Assembly (NCBI RefSeq): GCF_921293095.1
Contig: NC_060253.1
Coordinates: forward strand, 96,179,073 to 96,243,072
DNA length: 64,000 nt
Direction: 5' to 3'
DNA from: Ischnura elegans
Lineage: Eukaryota > Arthropoda > Insecta > Odonata > Coenagrionidae
The position numbers and the translations under genes were made by a program. The notes under the pieces were generated by a model that did no database searches, was not told where the DNA came from, and worked only from the letters and a program-made list of their open reading frames with translations. Of this stretch, positions 48,333 to 59,937 are shown one piece after another. Within the stretch, counting starts at the first letter, position 1; each line of letters opens with the position of its first letter.

Positions 48333-51300
48333 ATGTCTACAAGATGGTAAGTATGCCATTATCTATGACTATTGTCCACTATATCACAAATAAGTATATT
48401 TTGTTCTCTATGTACATATCTTAGGTACCCTCTTTACCAGAAAGGGAACCCGCAGCTACGGGTTTTTCTGCCAAATTTTTGGATGAAATTAGTAAAACCG
48501 AAGTTTAGTCAACCTCCTAACGTCGTCAAGTTCAAGGTTTCAATGGAAATGACCAAAAGGGATGTCAGAAATTATTTAGAAAAAATTTATAAAATCCCTG
48601 TGGTCGAAGTACGAACGCAGATTGAGCTTGGTGAATATTCATTTCCTATATTATTATTCTCATGGTTAAATTTTTTTAACGAGTGAATAATTTCCTTTTT
48701 TGATTTAATTTTCACTAGGTCCAACTAAACGAGAGCCCCTTAAAGGATACATTGTCAAAGACGAAGACGTGAAAGTTGCGTATGTGGTGTTGGTGAGTTT
48801 AATTTCTGTTGTATACATCGTACGTCGTGATTAGGGTTGTGAATCAAGAAATTGAACAGTAGCGTAGCCAGAAATTTCGTTCGGGGGGAGGAGGGGTCCA
48901 AAACCAGGGGAAAATATTTTGAAAAACAGGGTACTATAAGTAATGGGTTTAAACTAATTTGACACGTTTCATAGCAAAAAAAAAACTTCATTTCTTAAAG
49001 AAATATTTTTTAAATTCATGATTTTTCAATATTTTATTTTATTTATTAAAATATAACTATTTTTATGCTTCGGAAGGGGGGAGGGTCTGGATCCCCCGGA
49101 CCTCCTCCCTGGCTACGCCACTGAAATTGAGGATTCTCTTTTGTTCTGTCGCTTTCAAAATTTTAGTCTCAAAATGCTCAAGATGTATTCGAGGAAAGTT
49201 TTATATGCCACCTTTCCAACTAAACCGGGTTAAGTATACCACATCCCAATAAAGTAATCTGGTAACACCTTTGCTGTTCCACTACTTGCAAGTCGACAAA
49301 TGCAGCCGGTTTGGAATGAGTTTCCTACTGGTTGCGAGTGATTGGGCCTATATACTTGCTAAAATCTTTCAATCGCATCATTACATAAGCAATATAAGTT
49401 TTCTAGCTTTGACTCCGCATATTTTAACAATCTATGTTGTATGGCAAGCAAAATGATCATGTCGAGGTCTGGTCGGTTTTGTGTGGTATATTCCCATCCC
49501 AATAGCCTTGGTTCAATTCTTTTCTTATCATATGGAACCTAATCCTTACTTGAGCTATGTGAGGTGCTGTTTGAAGGATATCTATTTCAAATTTAGGGTT
49601 CCATCTATTGGATAAGGCTTGGTTTCTTTGCTTTTTGCTCTAAAGACTCGGTTTCACTGCTAGGGGGCTCTGCCCTACCCCCACAACCCACCCGGAAAAG
49701 GCCTGTGGCTTTTTCTGCTCACTCTGCCAGTTCTTACAATTTTTGTCTGCCATGTGTTCCTTAAATGGAATCCAAGGAATAGCAAACAGTTCTTGGCCTC
49801 CAGGATTTCTGACTGCTACAAGGTATAGATTAATGGCTGCCACAATGACTGCGGTGCTATTATCAAGCTTCTCCACAATATTCAAGTTCGTCATTGCCTT
49901 CAATTTTTAGCCCCTGAGTGCCACCAAAAAGCAGACGCAAAGAGCTAATACAGATAGAAAATTTAGCGTTTCGACGATTCTTCCTAAGGTTTCAGACGAT
50001 TTTTGAGGGGCTTGATTTTATGACTTTTTTCCTTATCTCATCTTATTCACAAACATTTGTATGAATCAGTCAGTCAATGTTCGGAAGTGGGTTTATAGAA
50101 TGTATGTATTAGGCTAATTATGGGGTTTTCTCCTACCTTAATCTACTATCAGTTGTGATCAGGGATAGCAGAATAATCCTCAGATATTTGTGTTTGGGAA
50201 AGGGGAGACTTATCTTAAAGAGTAATCTTTATTTGCTCTCATTTGATGATTTGATCCAATGGTTAGGATAGATAAGTGTAGAACTTACTCCTGAGCCACA
50301 GGCATGTGGATTTAACTCATTCAGGGTACTAGAACCATTTTTTTCCCTAGCCATCTGAAAATATTAGATTTTTTTATGGAAATGTTCATAAATTTCAACC
50401 AGTATGTGAACCTAGAGCCCTATGATCAGTAGCCACATACTCTACCCACTACTCTTTCCCTCTAAAAAGCATTGCGAGCTGCTAAAGATGCATTTCAAAT
50501 ACTTATCTCAAAGGTCCTAGTTGCAAATTTATTGATCACTACGATAGATCTACTTTTTTTTTATAATCACATTTTTGTCATTTGCATGTGCTTGATTGAA
50601 CATAGCTTCTATTATGTTCATCTTTAGATCTCAATTGAAATGAAATCTCATCGAAATGCCAATTGTTTTGGGGAAAGGGTGGATAGTGGGGAGGAGGGGA
50701 GTGTTTTTGGGAGCTGGCTACAGAAGTGATGGGCTTATAATAAAAAAGTGATAAATCAAATGATGGACGATCGAGGCCTTTTCGTATAGGAGTGGCCTCC
50801 CTGACTAATCTCAGCTGTTTATTGCCTCCTTCAAATGCCACACAATACATCCTTGGAGTTGACTGAAACAGTTGAAAAGTTTTCTTCCATGTTCCTTCTC
50901 TCTGGGACTTCCTACCTTGCCATTCTTATTCACAGGATCATATAAGCTTCAGTCACCTCTGATAACCTGCCTGTTGCTATATTTTGGCTATATTGTATAA
51001 AGATTTGCATTATAGCTATGGCCTTTCAGATTTTTTCTTCCATTTTCATCTAACAAAAATTCTCCCTTCCTGCCTTTCAAATTCTTTCTCATGTAAATTT
51101 TTTCCTCCGAGAATAATTATATTTTTAATGTGCAATAAATTTTAAAGTATTGCATCAAATATCTATGGATTATTTTCATGTTTTTGATTGACTTCAAGTC
51201 AGTAGCTTGTTATATTGTATTTTTGCAAATGAGATTAACATTTGGTGGAAGATATTAATTTTTAAGTCAAACAACTGCATTATATTTAATAAAAAGCTAA

Positions 51301-51960
51301 AGAATTACAGTAGAAAATCATTTGACTTGACTGATATTAGAGCGTTATACTCATGATTTTTTTCAGGTAAACTACCAGTTACTCCACGAGTCATTTTTAC
51401 CCATAACTAATTTGTTAGACAATTTAAGCCATTACATTGTTATGTCACCAGTCCATATTATGCCTTATTATATCTATTGAAGATGTGGTCATGTGTCATG
51501 AGCCAATTTTAATGGAGTAAACACATCCACTACTATTGCTATGTGTTTCTTAGCTTATTAATTCCGTTGTTACCTTAATGTGCACCTTGCTGTATTCATA
51601 GTAATGTTTTCATGTGGTACTTCATATTCCACTGAATAGCTAATGTTTGATGCTATATATGCAACCAGTATCATTCCCGACTTTTTTCATGATCTAAGAG
51701 GAAAGCTTTTGTAGAATTCTTTTATCCCTTAATAAGTTGTATTGGGGTGTATGACTTGTATCGTGAAGGTGAAATTTGTAATTCTCTATTTTTTTCAGCC
51801 CCGTGAGGTTAAATTTGAGTTTCCGAATATTTTCCCAAAAAGTGAAGAGGAAAAAAGGGATGAAGAGTTGAAGAAGATTGGGGATCTTAAAGATGGTTAC
51901 AATAAATTTATTAAGAGGAACGAAGAGAGGAAAGACCTTCCTGGATGGTTTTCAATATAA
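48333..51960 (+). CDS. mRpL23: Mitochondrial ribosomal protein L23 (uL23m)
   Basis: Four exons join in frame: 48333-48346, 48425-48630, 48719-48792 and 51799-51960, giving 151 residues (human MRPL23 has 153). The protein is part of the large mitoribosome subunit near the exit tunnel. Diagnostic blocks in order are WYPLYQKGNPQLRVF, NFWMKLVKP, VSMEMTKRDVRNYLEKIY, VVEVRTQIELG, KVAYVVL, FPNIFP and the C-terminal LPGWFSI, all close to human MRPL23. The first coding exon is 14 bases, ending inside the fifth codon. All donors are GTAAGT, GTGAAT or GTGAGT and phases agree. Intron 3 is 3 kb and carries an hAT-type MITE. The gene starts 371 bases from UQCRQ on the other strand. An ATTAAA signal follows the stop closely. 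Confidence 0.94.
48857..49123 (+). mobile_element. hAT-type MITE in mRpL23 intron 3
   Basis: A 267-base element starts CAGTAGCGTAGCCAG and ends CTGGCTACGCCACTG, near-perfect inverted termini. The flanks AAATTGAA and AAATTGAG match at seven of eight bases. The interior is AT-rich with G-rich and C-rich borders. Confidence 0.85.
49124..51798. other. mRpL23 intron 3 remainder
   Basis: No exon-like frames with matching phase were found. Two weak old-repeat signals are present: a tRNA-like head on the minus strand near 50400-50460 (GTGGGTAGAGTATGTGG, then GGTTCACATAC) and a Penelope-like word GTCGAAACGCTAA on the minus strand near 49970. Confidence 0.4.
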
Positions 51961-51988
51961 ATTACATGTAGTTGTTTATTTTGTACAT

Positions 51989-51994
51989 ATTAAA
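51989..51994 (+). terminator. Poly(A) signal of mRpL23 (ATTAAA)
   Basis: ATTAAA lies 28 bases after the mRpL23 stop codon. AATAAT words follow. No closer AATAAA is present. Confidence 0.55.
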
Positions 51995-54191
51995 GCTTTA
52001 ATAATATATCAAATTTGCATTTATTTAAATGCATTATGTGGAAAGTTTCTCATTATTTCTCCCAAAATACTATACAGGTCAATCTGGTTTCGGGAAAAAT
52101 TTCCCTGCTCTAAGTTAAGTCTTAGAATTACAATGAGCTGAAAACAATGGATGTACGATAATTAGGTAGGAGGAATTGCATGATTCAAGGAACGGATGTT
52201 GGTACATAAATATACATACATATGAAAAATAAAAATGTGCACGAAATGCACAATTTTTTTCTCACAAAATCTATTTGGGGGTATTTAGTTTCAGGTGAAT
52301 ATACCTCTATTCATAAATTTTGAACAAAATGTAAAACCTAATGGGCCAAAAGTTGAGTTGAGGAGAAACGACCCCTTTATATGTAGCCCCCTGGATCTCT
52401 TTGCTCCATTTCACGTCTTTTTCACAATCCATTTTTGACATGGTAGGGTTCGTCTTCCTATTGATCCTCATTGTCGGCCTCGGTGGTGGCGGGGACAAGT
52501 CCTTGCCTGCCATACCGAAGGTCGCTGGTTCGAGTCCGGCCTGGATAGGTTGCCTCTTCCAGGACATAGGTGTGTGTGATCATCTGTTGTTGATTGTTGA
52601 AACTCCCGATGTAAAGGCCACATTGTTCTGTTTTCAGGGGTAATTGATGTGAATTTAAAATAATATTGCATCCTTAAAGTACTTGTAATAGTATTTTCTT
52701 CAAGAATTCTTAGATGTCATATAGTTTCTGTCTTTTGTAAGGTTATCTGCAAGGGTACAATAGCAAATTTTCAAGCTATGTGTTTTGATTCCATAGCTTT
52801 AAATTTTTCTCAGAATTTCATCAAAAAATTAATTTTCCACATGCTCGAGGCAGTTAGAAAGCTGCAAATTATGTTAAATTTTAGAACTAATCCATCTTAA
52901 ATGTAGTCAAGTTTCAAAACTCAACTGACTAATTTAATGGAAAAAGCTATCAATTTGTGGTGACACTTGACCTTAGGGTATTAAACCACACTAATGAAGG
53001 TGAATTATATTCAGGTAAAATCTCCTAATTTGGGAAAAATCAATGTCTAGCCATTTTTTGAAAGAGTGAAATACATATGTTGTATTCGCTGATTTACCTA
53101 AAATTATGAATTTGAAAAAAAACTATAGCTCCTCTAACTGGTACCTGTTAAAATTCATGTAATATATGGTAAAAGGATGGCAATTTCAGAAAGTGGAGGA
53201 AAATGAATTTTGAGCTGTTTTCTAACGTCAGTATTTAATTCATCCTAGAAGGTATGCCTGGCATCTGAGATACCAAATGCTCCCAAATCTATCAATTTAT
53301 CAAAAAATTCTTTGAACGAAACTTGGAGTCAATGAACTTTCCTATTAATTGATATAATAATTAAGTTTCTAAAGCCAATGGTTTTTTTTTCGTTCAAAAA
53401 ATTTAATTATTTTGAAGAAAATCTTTAATTTGCCAAACTTCAGCCTCAACCGTCTCATTTTTAGTCAAGTAAGCTACTTTTATGGGTGTACCCCGGAAAA
53501 TAATCAAAGCTTTGATTTTTTTACCACCCTAGTGAACACTTTGCTGGACGTCATAATTTAATGGAGGTGTATGATTCACTGATACACTCTGAAATTATGG
53601 CACAGAAACTTCAAAGGAAGCGAGATGAAAGCATTGTTGCTGGTCAGAGGAGTGTAAAAATAAGAATCAAATAATACATCCAAGTAGGTGAAATTGAACA
53701 TGACATTATTTAAGAAAGAGTCGAGAGAATCATGAATAGTTTTCACTTGCAGTTAACGCATGAAAGGAGTTGAAAACTTGCTTGAAAATTATATTTGCGA
53801 CTGTTTGTGCCAAGTTATTTGCGTAATGTATTGGGATACCTTTTAGCAGTTTCCAGTGAAATGAAGGGATATTTTGTCAAACATTGAATTTCCTGTGTTT
53901 CTCATGTGAATTTTTTAGCATTTCCTACAAAAGGAATGTTTCTGCTATCTATAAAGGAAAACTTCGAATCCTCCATTCGAAGGATCCAATTCCGGAAGAT
54001 TTAGTTCTCACAACCCTTTATGCTGCCAGATTTGCATTCAAAATGTCAATTATCACTAAACAAAACGTCTTGGAGCAAAATGGAAATAAAATGAGTACTA
54101 TTTATTCAAGTAACTTTTTTATTATTTTATCACACGTACTATTTGATATAAGACACGGTCTCAGGCATTACTTTGTGGAACTGCTTTATCA
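51995..54191. other. 3' flank of mRpL23
   Basis: Apart from the SINE at 52473-52665 nothing was recognised. The remainder is AT-rich with short chance frames only. Confidence 0.4.
52473..52665 (+). repeat. SINE family S1 copy
   Basis: It has the head GTCGGCCTCGGTGGTGG, the B box GGTTCGAGTCCGGCC, the body word TAAAGGCCACATTGTTCTG and an AT-rich tail. The A- and B-box layout is well kept, so this copy is among the younger ones. Confidence 0.82.
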
Positions 54192-54268
54192 TAGAATAAA
54201 ATAACTTTGTTCTATTCTGCACTTTATTTTAAATAGCAATAGAACAAAGTAATTTTATTTTATTCTAC
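54192..54268. repeat. Imperfect inverted repeat
   Basis: TAGAATAAAATAACTTTG and the later CAAAGTAATTTTATTTTATT are near complements, with GTTCTATT facing AATAGAAC, around a loop of about 20 bases. It could be a tiny MITE or a chance AT-rich hairpin. Confidence 0.5.
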
Positions 54269-54478
54269 TTACTATTTGAGAAAATTTAATTAACATTTGT
54301 GAGCACTTAAATTTAGCAGTATTAAGAAAGGGAATTTAATGAAAATTTTAGTTCATTCAGAGTCTTCGCAAAGTCCTCTCTTTAATATATGTCATATATC
54401 ATGGCTATATGGCAATTTGGTGGAGAAACATAAGGAATTATTTAATTCAAGGCATTTTTTTTGTCAAAAATGCGTAAC

Positions 54479-54797
54479 TATGGGGGGGGGGGGGTGAGGG
54501 GATGTATCCCCCCCAAAGCGTCAGAGAAATCAAAAATTTCTTTAAAAATCTTGTCTGCGTTTGATACATAATAACTGCCCCTAATTTAAGTTAAATTATA
54601 AGTCCAAAATGATGTGAAATACATTTTCGGGCATGTTATTTTTCAAAAATTTACCTGAACTCCCCATTTTCTGGGGGGGGGGTTGCGCCCACTAATCCAC
54701 CTCATCCCCCCCAAAGTCCCCTCATCACCCCCAAAGTCCCCTCATCCCCACCCCAAAGCCCCCTCAACCCCCTAAAGCATATCTCTAGTAACGCCAT
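54479..54797. mobile_element. hAT-type MITE with internal minisatellite
   Basis: A 319-base element is flanked by a perfect 8-base duplication TGCGTAAC (54471-54478 and 54798-54805). Its right end reads AACGCCAT, the left end starts TATGGGG followed by a G run, so the termini have drifted. Near the right end, CCCCAAAGTCCCCTCAT-type units recur three or four times. The next element (family T) starts 30 bases after the duplication. Confidence 0.7.
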
Positions 54798-54834
54798 TGC
54801 GTAACAATAAGCATACGCGCACGTAAACGCACAA

Positions 54835-55490
54835 TAGGGTGGTTTCCTTTTATTTTTTTATTGCCTAAATCGAAAGATTATTTCTCCTGGAGTACGTATT
54901 TCACGCTTTTAGATTTTTAAATGACAATATCTATTTTTCGCGATTAAATGTAAAGTGAAGATTTTCAAGCGCGCGAAAACGCGACGGCTAAGTAGGAATG
55001 ATGGGAAAAGTCCGTGTGACGTATTTCTGGTTCCCGCTGCCGCTCTGTGAGGTGACCTTGAGGCGAGGCTGATACGACGCAGGCTGCTAGCGGGTAGCTG
55101 AGTACCCTGCTGGCTGGTAGCGCTAGGCTTAAATAAGGATTACTAATACCTTATCAAATGAAGAAAACTATCCGACCTTAGCCAGTTTTAATAAGTGATT
55201 ATTAAGACATGTTTCCCTGAGCTCTGCGCCTCATGCATGCATTGGTAACCTCAGACGATGTATAACTCTTATCTTCTCGTACAGAAACTAGGTCCCTGTG
55301 ACGTCACGTGGAGTGGCATCGCATGGGCGCCAATCTGCCCCTTTTCAAATGAGGATAAAAATTGACCATTGCCATTCGTCTAAACCGGTATTTCTAAAAC
55401 GAAATAATTTGTATATTATGAATACAGTAATGGTGGGTAACGAATCGCAATCAATGCCTTTCGTTTTCTTTGATGAGGGAAACTACCCTA
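54835..55490 (+). mobile_element. TAGGGTNGTTTCC-ended element (family T), copy 2
   Basis: It begins TAGGGTGGTTTCC and ends GGAAACTACCCTA in the expected inverted form (here GAAACTACCCTA after GAGG). It aligns throughout with 23750-24427, including the CCTGGAGTACGTATTTCACG block and CCCTGTGACGTCACGTGG. The copies look highly similar, suggesting recent activity. Confidence 0.75.
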
Positions 55491-55603
55491 TTTGTTTTTC
55501 GAAAATGGTCTCACGGTAAATAGTTGACTATAGTCCCATGCAGAAATTTTCACGGAAATCCGCGGCCCTGAAGGACAAACGCTTGTTCAATGGAGGTAGG
55601 ATG

Positions 55604-56261
55604 CAGGGATGGCAAGTGAAACGAAAATGTTTCATTTCGACGCGGAGGGAAACGAAAATACGAGGCCTAGGTTTAGTTCTGTTCCCACACGAAATGTAAA
55701 TCACCAGGAGTTTAATTTAGACCCGGGACGATACTTTACCTCCGGGAATGAAACAAAATTAATCGAATTTCCGCTGCTCATACTTAAGTTTCCATCCCAA
55801 AAGTTGAGTGGGGGATAAGAGAGATAAGTTTCGATCCATTAAGTTTGACATGTGTGTAGAGATGTCTAAACATTCTGCTTGAAAATCAAATGGCCAGTTT
55901 GCGTTCACCATTCTTCCGTTAGTGTTTAAAATATGAGTACCTCATGCATCTAATGACGGTAGGCTGAACCTCTACTTCATTCAATCATACTTCGTACTCG
56001 GTGTGTGGGTCGAAACCGTACTCGAATGTGAAGCACGTGGTCCCTCCGGTGCGAAGCATTATCTGCTTTTAGTTTCGTCCCAGACTTTTACTTTAGTTCC
56101 GACCCGAAGTAGTTTTAGACTCCGATTTCGTTTCGACCCTAAGATTAGCTGAGCCCCGGTTTTAAATCCATTTCGTTTCGTTTCTTCATTTCGCTCCCGG
56201 GAACGAAACCATTGAAATTTTACTGTTTTTGACTTTCGTTTAGTTTCTATTAACATCCCTG
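55604..56261. mobile_element. hAT-like non-autonomous element rich in CGAAACGAAAT words
   Basis: It starts CAGGGATGGCAAGTGAAACG and ends TAACATCCCTG, so CAGGGATG and CATCCCTG form the termini. Flanks GTAGGATG and GTAATGAC agree only in part. The interior repeats GAAACGAAA-type words on both strands. Open frames inside follow from the repeats and are not taken as genes. Confidence 0.6.
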
Positions 56262-56619
56262 GTAATGACTATCTTGCAATTCTCTACGGTGTGATTGTGA
56301 AACTATAGGTGATACCATTCTTCAGCCAATCAGAAGGTTCGACTGCTAACAGCGATTATAATGCCACAATATTAATTGTATTACGGTTGTAAATACCGAA
56401 AAATATGGAATAAGGGAAGGAAAAGGGGAGGGTGGTAATGACCGAATGATTCAGAAAACCTTTGGTTGAGCGTCGAGTTCTTTTGGCCCTTAAAAACCTA
56501 TCGCTGGAGCTGTAACTCTGAGGGACTGAAATGTAATAATCCTTTTATTCAGGCTTAATCTTGAAAATCTCACCCTTCCGAACATCACTGTTTAAGGAAT
56601 AAAACGGAAATTTTCGACG

Positions 56620-56709
56620 AATAGCCACAGTTATGAAAGAGGGTCTCAATATCTCAGCGAGGAGGGGTGGGGGTTTCCCCCCAAAACCCCCCTCCTCGCT
56701 GCGCCACTG
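56620..56709 (+). mobile_element. hAT-type MITE, 3' fragment
   Basis: It ends CTCCTCGCTGCGCCACTG, the same terminus as the family H copy at 7566-7878, preceded by facing G and C runs. The 5' end was not found. Confidence 0.55.
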
Positions 56710-57486
56710 CTCCGACTGACTGATTCGTTCGTTCATGTATTTCGTCGCCTGGTAATGGTGTATTTTTCACGCGCACAAGAGTGAGCGCGGGTCGTCTATA
56801 CACAAGGATGAAAGCCATTTCCCAATTCAATTCCTTTTATCACATTTTCCCTCCTGCGCCCAAAAATGTAAAAAGAAGTTTGTGAGGGGACGACTTATTA
56901 ATTTTCTTATCACTCTTTTCTAACATCTGAGTATCACTAGTTTGACTTTTCTTACAGATTCGTCTCTATTATTTCATATACTTGTTGCACTAAAAATTAT
57001 CCTTTTTTGTGTGACCTGTTTGCAACGAAATATAAACTCATTAAACCTAGACCTGTGAAAAGTCAAAATAAATTCTTTTAACATACACAAATCAATATGT
57101 GGTCATTATACCGATTCCAAATGAAAATATTCATGTTACTCACCAGTTTTCAATGCTACGCTAAGGAAAAATGTAATTCTAGGCATAATTAATTCCGATT
57201 TCATCTTTAATAGTAAGACTAATCATATTTAATCAGTTATATAATTCATTATAATCATTCGAATCAAAATATTTAAGTAGTGAGAACATAGTTGTAATTA
57301 AGTATTGAGAATATTGTGACGGAACTGGCCATCACATATGTGATATGACGAGGGGAACTCCGGCCGTCCCGCGCAGGAAATGATCGAATAAAAATTTGTC
57401 TGCTAAAATTCACCAAAATATATTTCACAATGCCTTATCACGTACAAAATTCACGAAAATACCCTGATGTAAATGAGAATGAGTGT

Positions 57487-57675
57487 CGCCAGCCTCGGTG
57501 GCGGTGGGGAAAAGTCCTCGCCTGCCAAACCAGAGGTCACGGGTTCGAGTGCCGCCTGGGTAAGTTACCCTTATCCAGGGTTGTGCACGATGGATCATTT
57601 ACTGTTATCAACCCCAAAGTAAAGGCCGAACAGTGCTGTTTTCGGTGGTGTGTGAAATAAATGATAATGAAAATT
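57487..57675 (+). repeat. SINE family S1 copy
   Basis: It has the head GCCAGCCTCGGTGGCGGTGG, the B box GGGTTCGAGTGCCGCC, the body word AAAGGCCGAACAGTGCTG and an AAATAAATGATAATG tail. The layout matches the other S1 copies. Confidence 0.82.
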
Positions 57676-59169
57676 CAGATGAAGATAAGCAAAGCGAAAT
57701 AAAAACATGCATGAAACAAAAAAATGAAAAAAGCGACATTTGCCCCCGTCAAAAATATAACTCCAGTTACTGAATACTGAAAATAATTAGGGCTTACTTT
57801 CACACGTGCCCTTAAATGAAAGTTTTGATAGTTCAGGAATAGTTCACTGTCTAGTTTTTTAGCACTTTATCCAAAGTTCGTGGAGGACAGAATGCACAGG
57901 GGCCAAAAAGGAATAGAGATTCTGACTCCATGACTATGGAAGTGAGGGCGTATCTGGATAACCAGATCGTTGGACGGGTCGCAAACAGCGACCTTCTTGC
58001 TGATTTCTGTTGAAACAGGAATTGTTGGAGCTGTCAATGGAGTTATGGAATTTCATCTCATTGTTGAAGCTGAAACATTTCCATAAGCGAACTAAGTTTA
58101 CAAATCTTGGTCATTGAGCAATAAATTTAAACGATTTGGAATATCAGGCCGTTGAATGTTTACTTGAGTAACAAATGTCACGTTATCCACCGTGAAAACT
58201 GGTTTCTAATGACAGGGAAGATAAATGTAAAGAGACAGCGTTAAATATCATTTAGGTATTCCCTCGGTTAAGACAGTTTTACATGGAGCATCTAAGTACT
58301 ACTCCGGCCATCTCCCCTCCCATCATGGATATCCCTCGTCAGTTCACAGTAAGACATTCCATCTTTGAAATTACTCATATGATACCAAATCCCCCCATTT
58401 ACAGAAATCGGCTTGGAAATTTATGCAAGGGTGCGCAGGATAGCTGCGCAGTAACCAAAAGCTGAGGCCAGCATTGGAAAACCTACTTCTGTTTTATAAA
58501 TTATAAGAAATAGAAATAGATAACTTAAGTACTTAGAAATTTTGTTAAATCCTAATATTTCTCCTCCTCCATTAGTATTAACATAGCATAAAGAAATAGA
58601 CATTTGAATCGAAACATACAACATGAAAGTACACGTCATGGTCATAATCATTCAACCACATCCACCTCGTGATCTCATCCATTATCCACTAGCAGCAGAT
58701 GAGCGGTTTTGTTTATATATCCTCGAAGGTACAAACTCAGGGGTGTTTATGAAAAACTCGAAGTAAATCGTGTATATTCGGTAACGTATCTTTAAGTCAG
58801 GACAGAATGGAACACGGCAAGGGGGCTGTTACGCCTGCTGAGTAGGCAACACTCCACACTCCCCTCGCCATCCTAGAGATTGTGTACTTACGCTGCTGCG
58901 CTTCTCTTCTGGCCGTTGCTCGCGGTGCCAACTAACTTTCAAGAAAGCCTAACAGTCGCGGCTAGGCAGGATGCTCGACGTGGGCGTTTCCAATGAATTT
59001 CCAAAGGCACTCGGTGGATCATGAACACCCCCAATGAGGTGGCCAAAAGGTTGTAAATAAAATTAACATTCTAGGAGTCTTTATTTTCGGATGGGACAGG
59101 TCTATTTAAGCATTCATTTGCTAACATCTCAATGATTAGGATGCTTAAATGCAAAATTCAGACTTGGAC
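57676..59169. other. Intergenic, nothing supported
   Basis: A GC-richer patch at about 58820-58990 contains, on the minus strand, AGCGCAGCAGC followed by GTAAGTAC, which looks like a first-exon donor. No matching downstream exon was found, so no gene is called. Confidence 0.35.
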
Positions 59170-59308
59170 GTCGCGTTTTCGCGCGCTTGAAATTTTTCAC
59201 TTTTCATATTTAATCGCGAAAAATAGATATCGTCATTTAAAAATCTAAAAGCGTGAAATACGTACTCCAGGAATTAATAATCTTTCAATTTAGGCAATTA
59301 AAAAAATA
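59170..59308 (-). mobile_element. Family T element, partial copy
   Basis: It matches the left portion of family T in inverted orientation (GCGTTTTCGCGCGCTTGAAA to TTTAGGCAATTA) but lacks the terminal GTTTCC block and everything further in. It sits about 100 bases before a longer copy in the same orientation. Confidence 0.65.
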
Positions 59309-59407
59309 CTCTTTGCATAAATTAATAATAGAACCTTGCTTCTTTACATCGAATAATAAATGAAATTTCCGAATTTTAGATTCGCTGATTTATTCTCTCA
59401 TAAAACA

Positions 59408-59937
59408 ATAAGGGTGTTTGTCACCGATTTGCACCCTGCAAAAGTAGCAAAGTGCACTCTGTCTTTAAGGTTTCACCATTTGACCTCATTTGAAAAAGGC
59501 CAGATTGGCGCCCATGCGAAGCCACTCCACGTAACGTCACAGGGACCCAGATGGTATACGAGTCGTCAGGAGTTTTACATCGTCTGAGATTGCCTAAGGT
59601 CGGAAAGTTTCCTTCGTCTGACAATCCTTATTTAATCCGACCGCTACCTGCTAGCAGGGTACTCTGCTACTTGCTAGCAGCCTGCATCGTGGCGGCGCTC
59701 ATAGCCTCGCACCAAGGAGGCGTCACACGGCGGCAGCTGGAACCAGAATGACGTCCCAAGGGCTTTTCCCAGCATTCATTCTTAGCCGTCGCGTTTTCGC
59801 GCGCTTGAAAATATTCACTTTTCATTTAATCGCGAAAAATAGCTATCGTCATTTAAAAATCTAAAAGCGTAAAATGCGTTCTCCAGGAGTAATAATCTTT
59901 CAATTTAGGCAATAAAAAATAACAGGAAACCACCCTA
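59408..59937 (-). mobile_element. Family T element, copy 3, inverted
   Basis: The right border GGAAACCACCCTA is the inverted TAGGGTGGTTTCC terminus. The body matches copies 1 and 2 (for example GGCGCCCATGCGAAGCCACT and GCGTTTTCGCGCGCTTG). The left border, TAAGGGTGTTTGTC, is a diverged terminus, and the copy is shorter by internal loss. Confidence 0.65.

Noticed and set aside
55609-56256. Open frames with GNE- and RNE-type residues on both strands
   Set aside because: They arise from the repeated CGAAACGAAAT words of the hAT-like element and are not genes.
58820-58990. GC-richer patch with a donor-like GTAAGTAC on the minus strand
   Set aside because: It could be a first exon, but no downstream exon with fitting phase was found.
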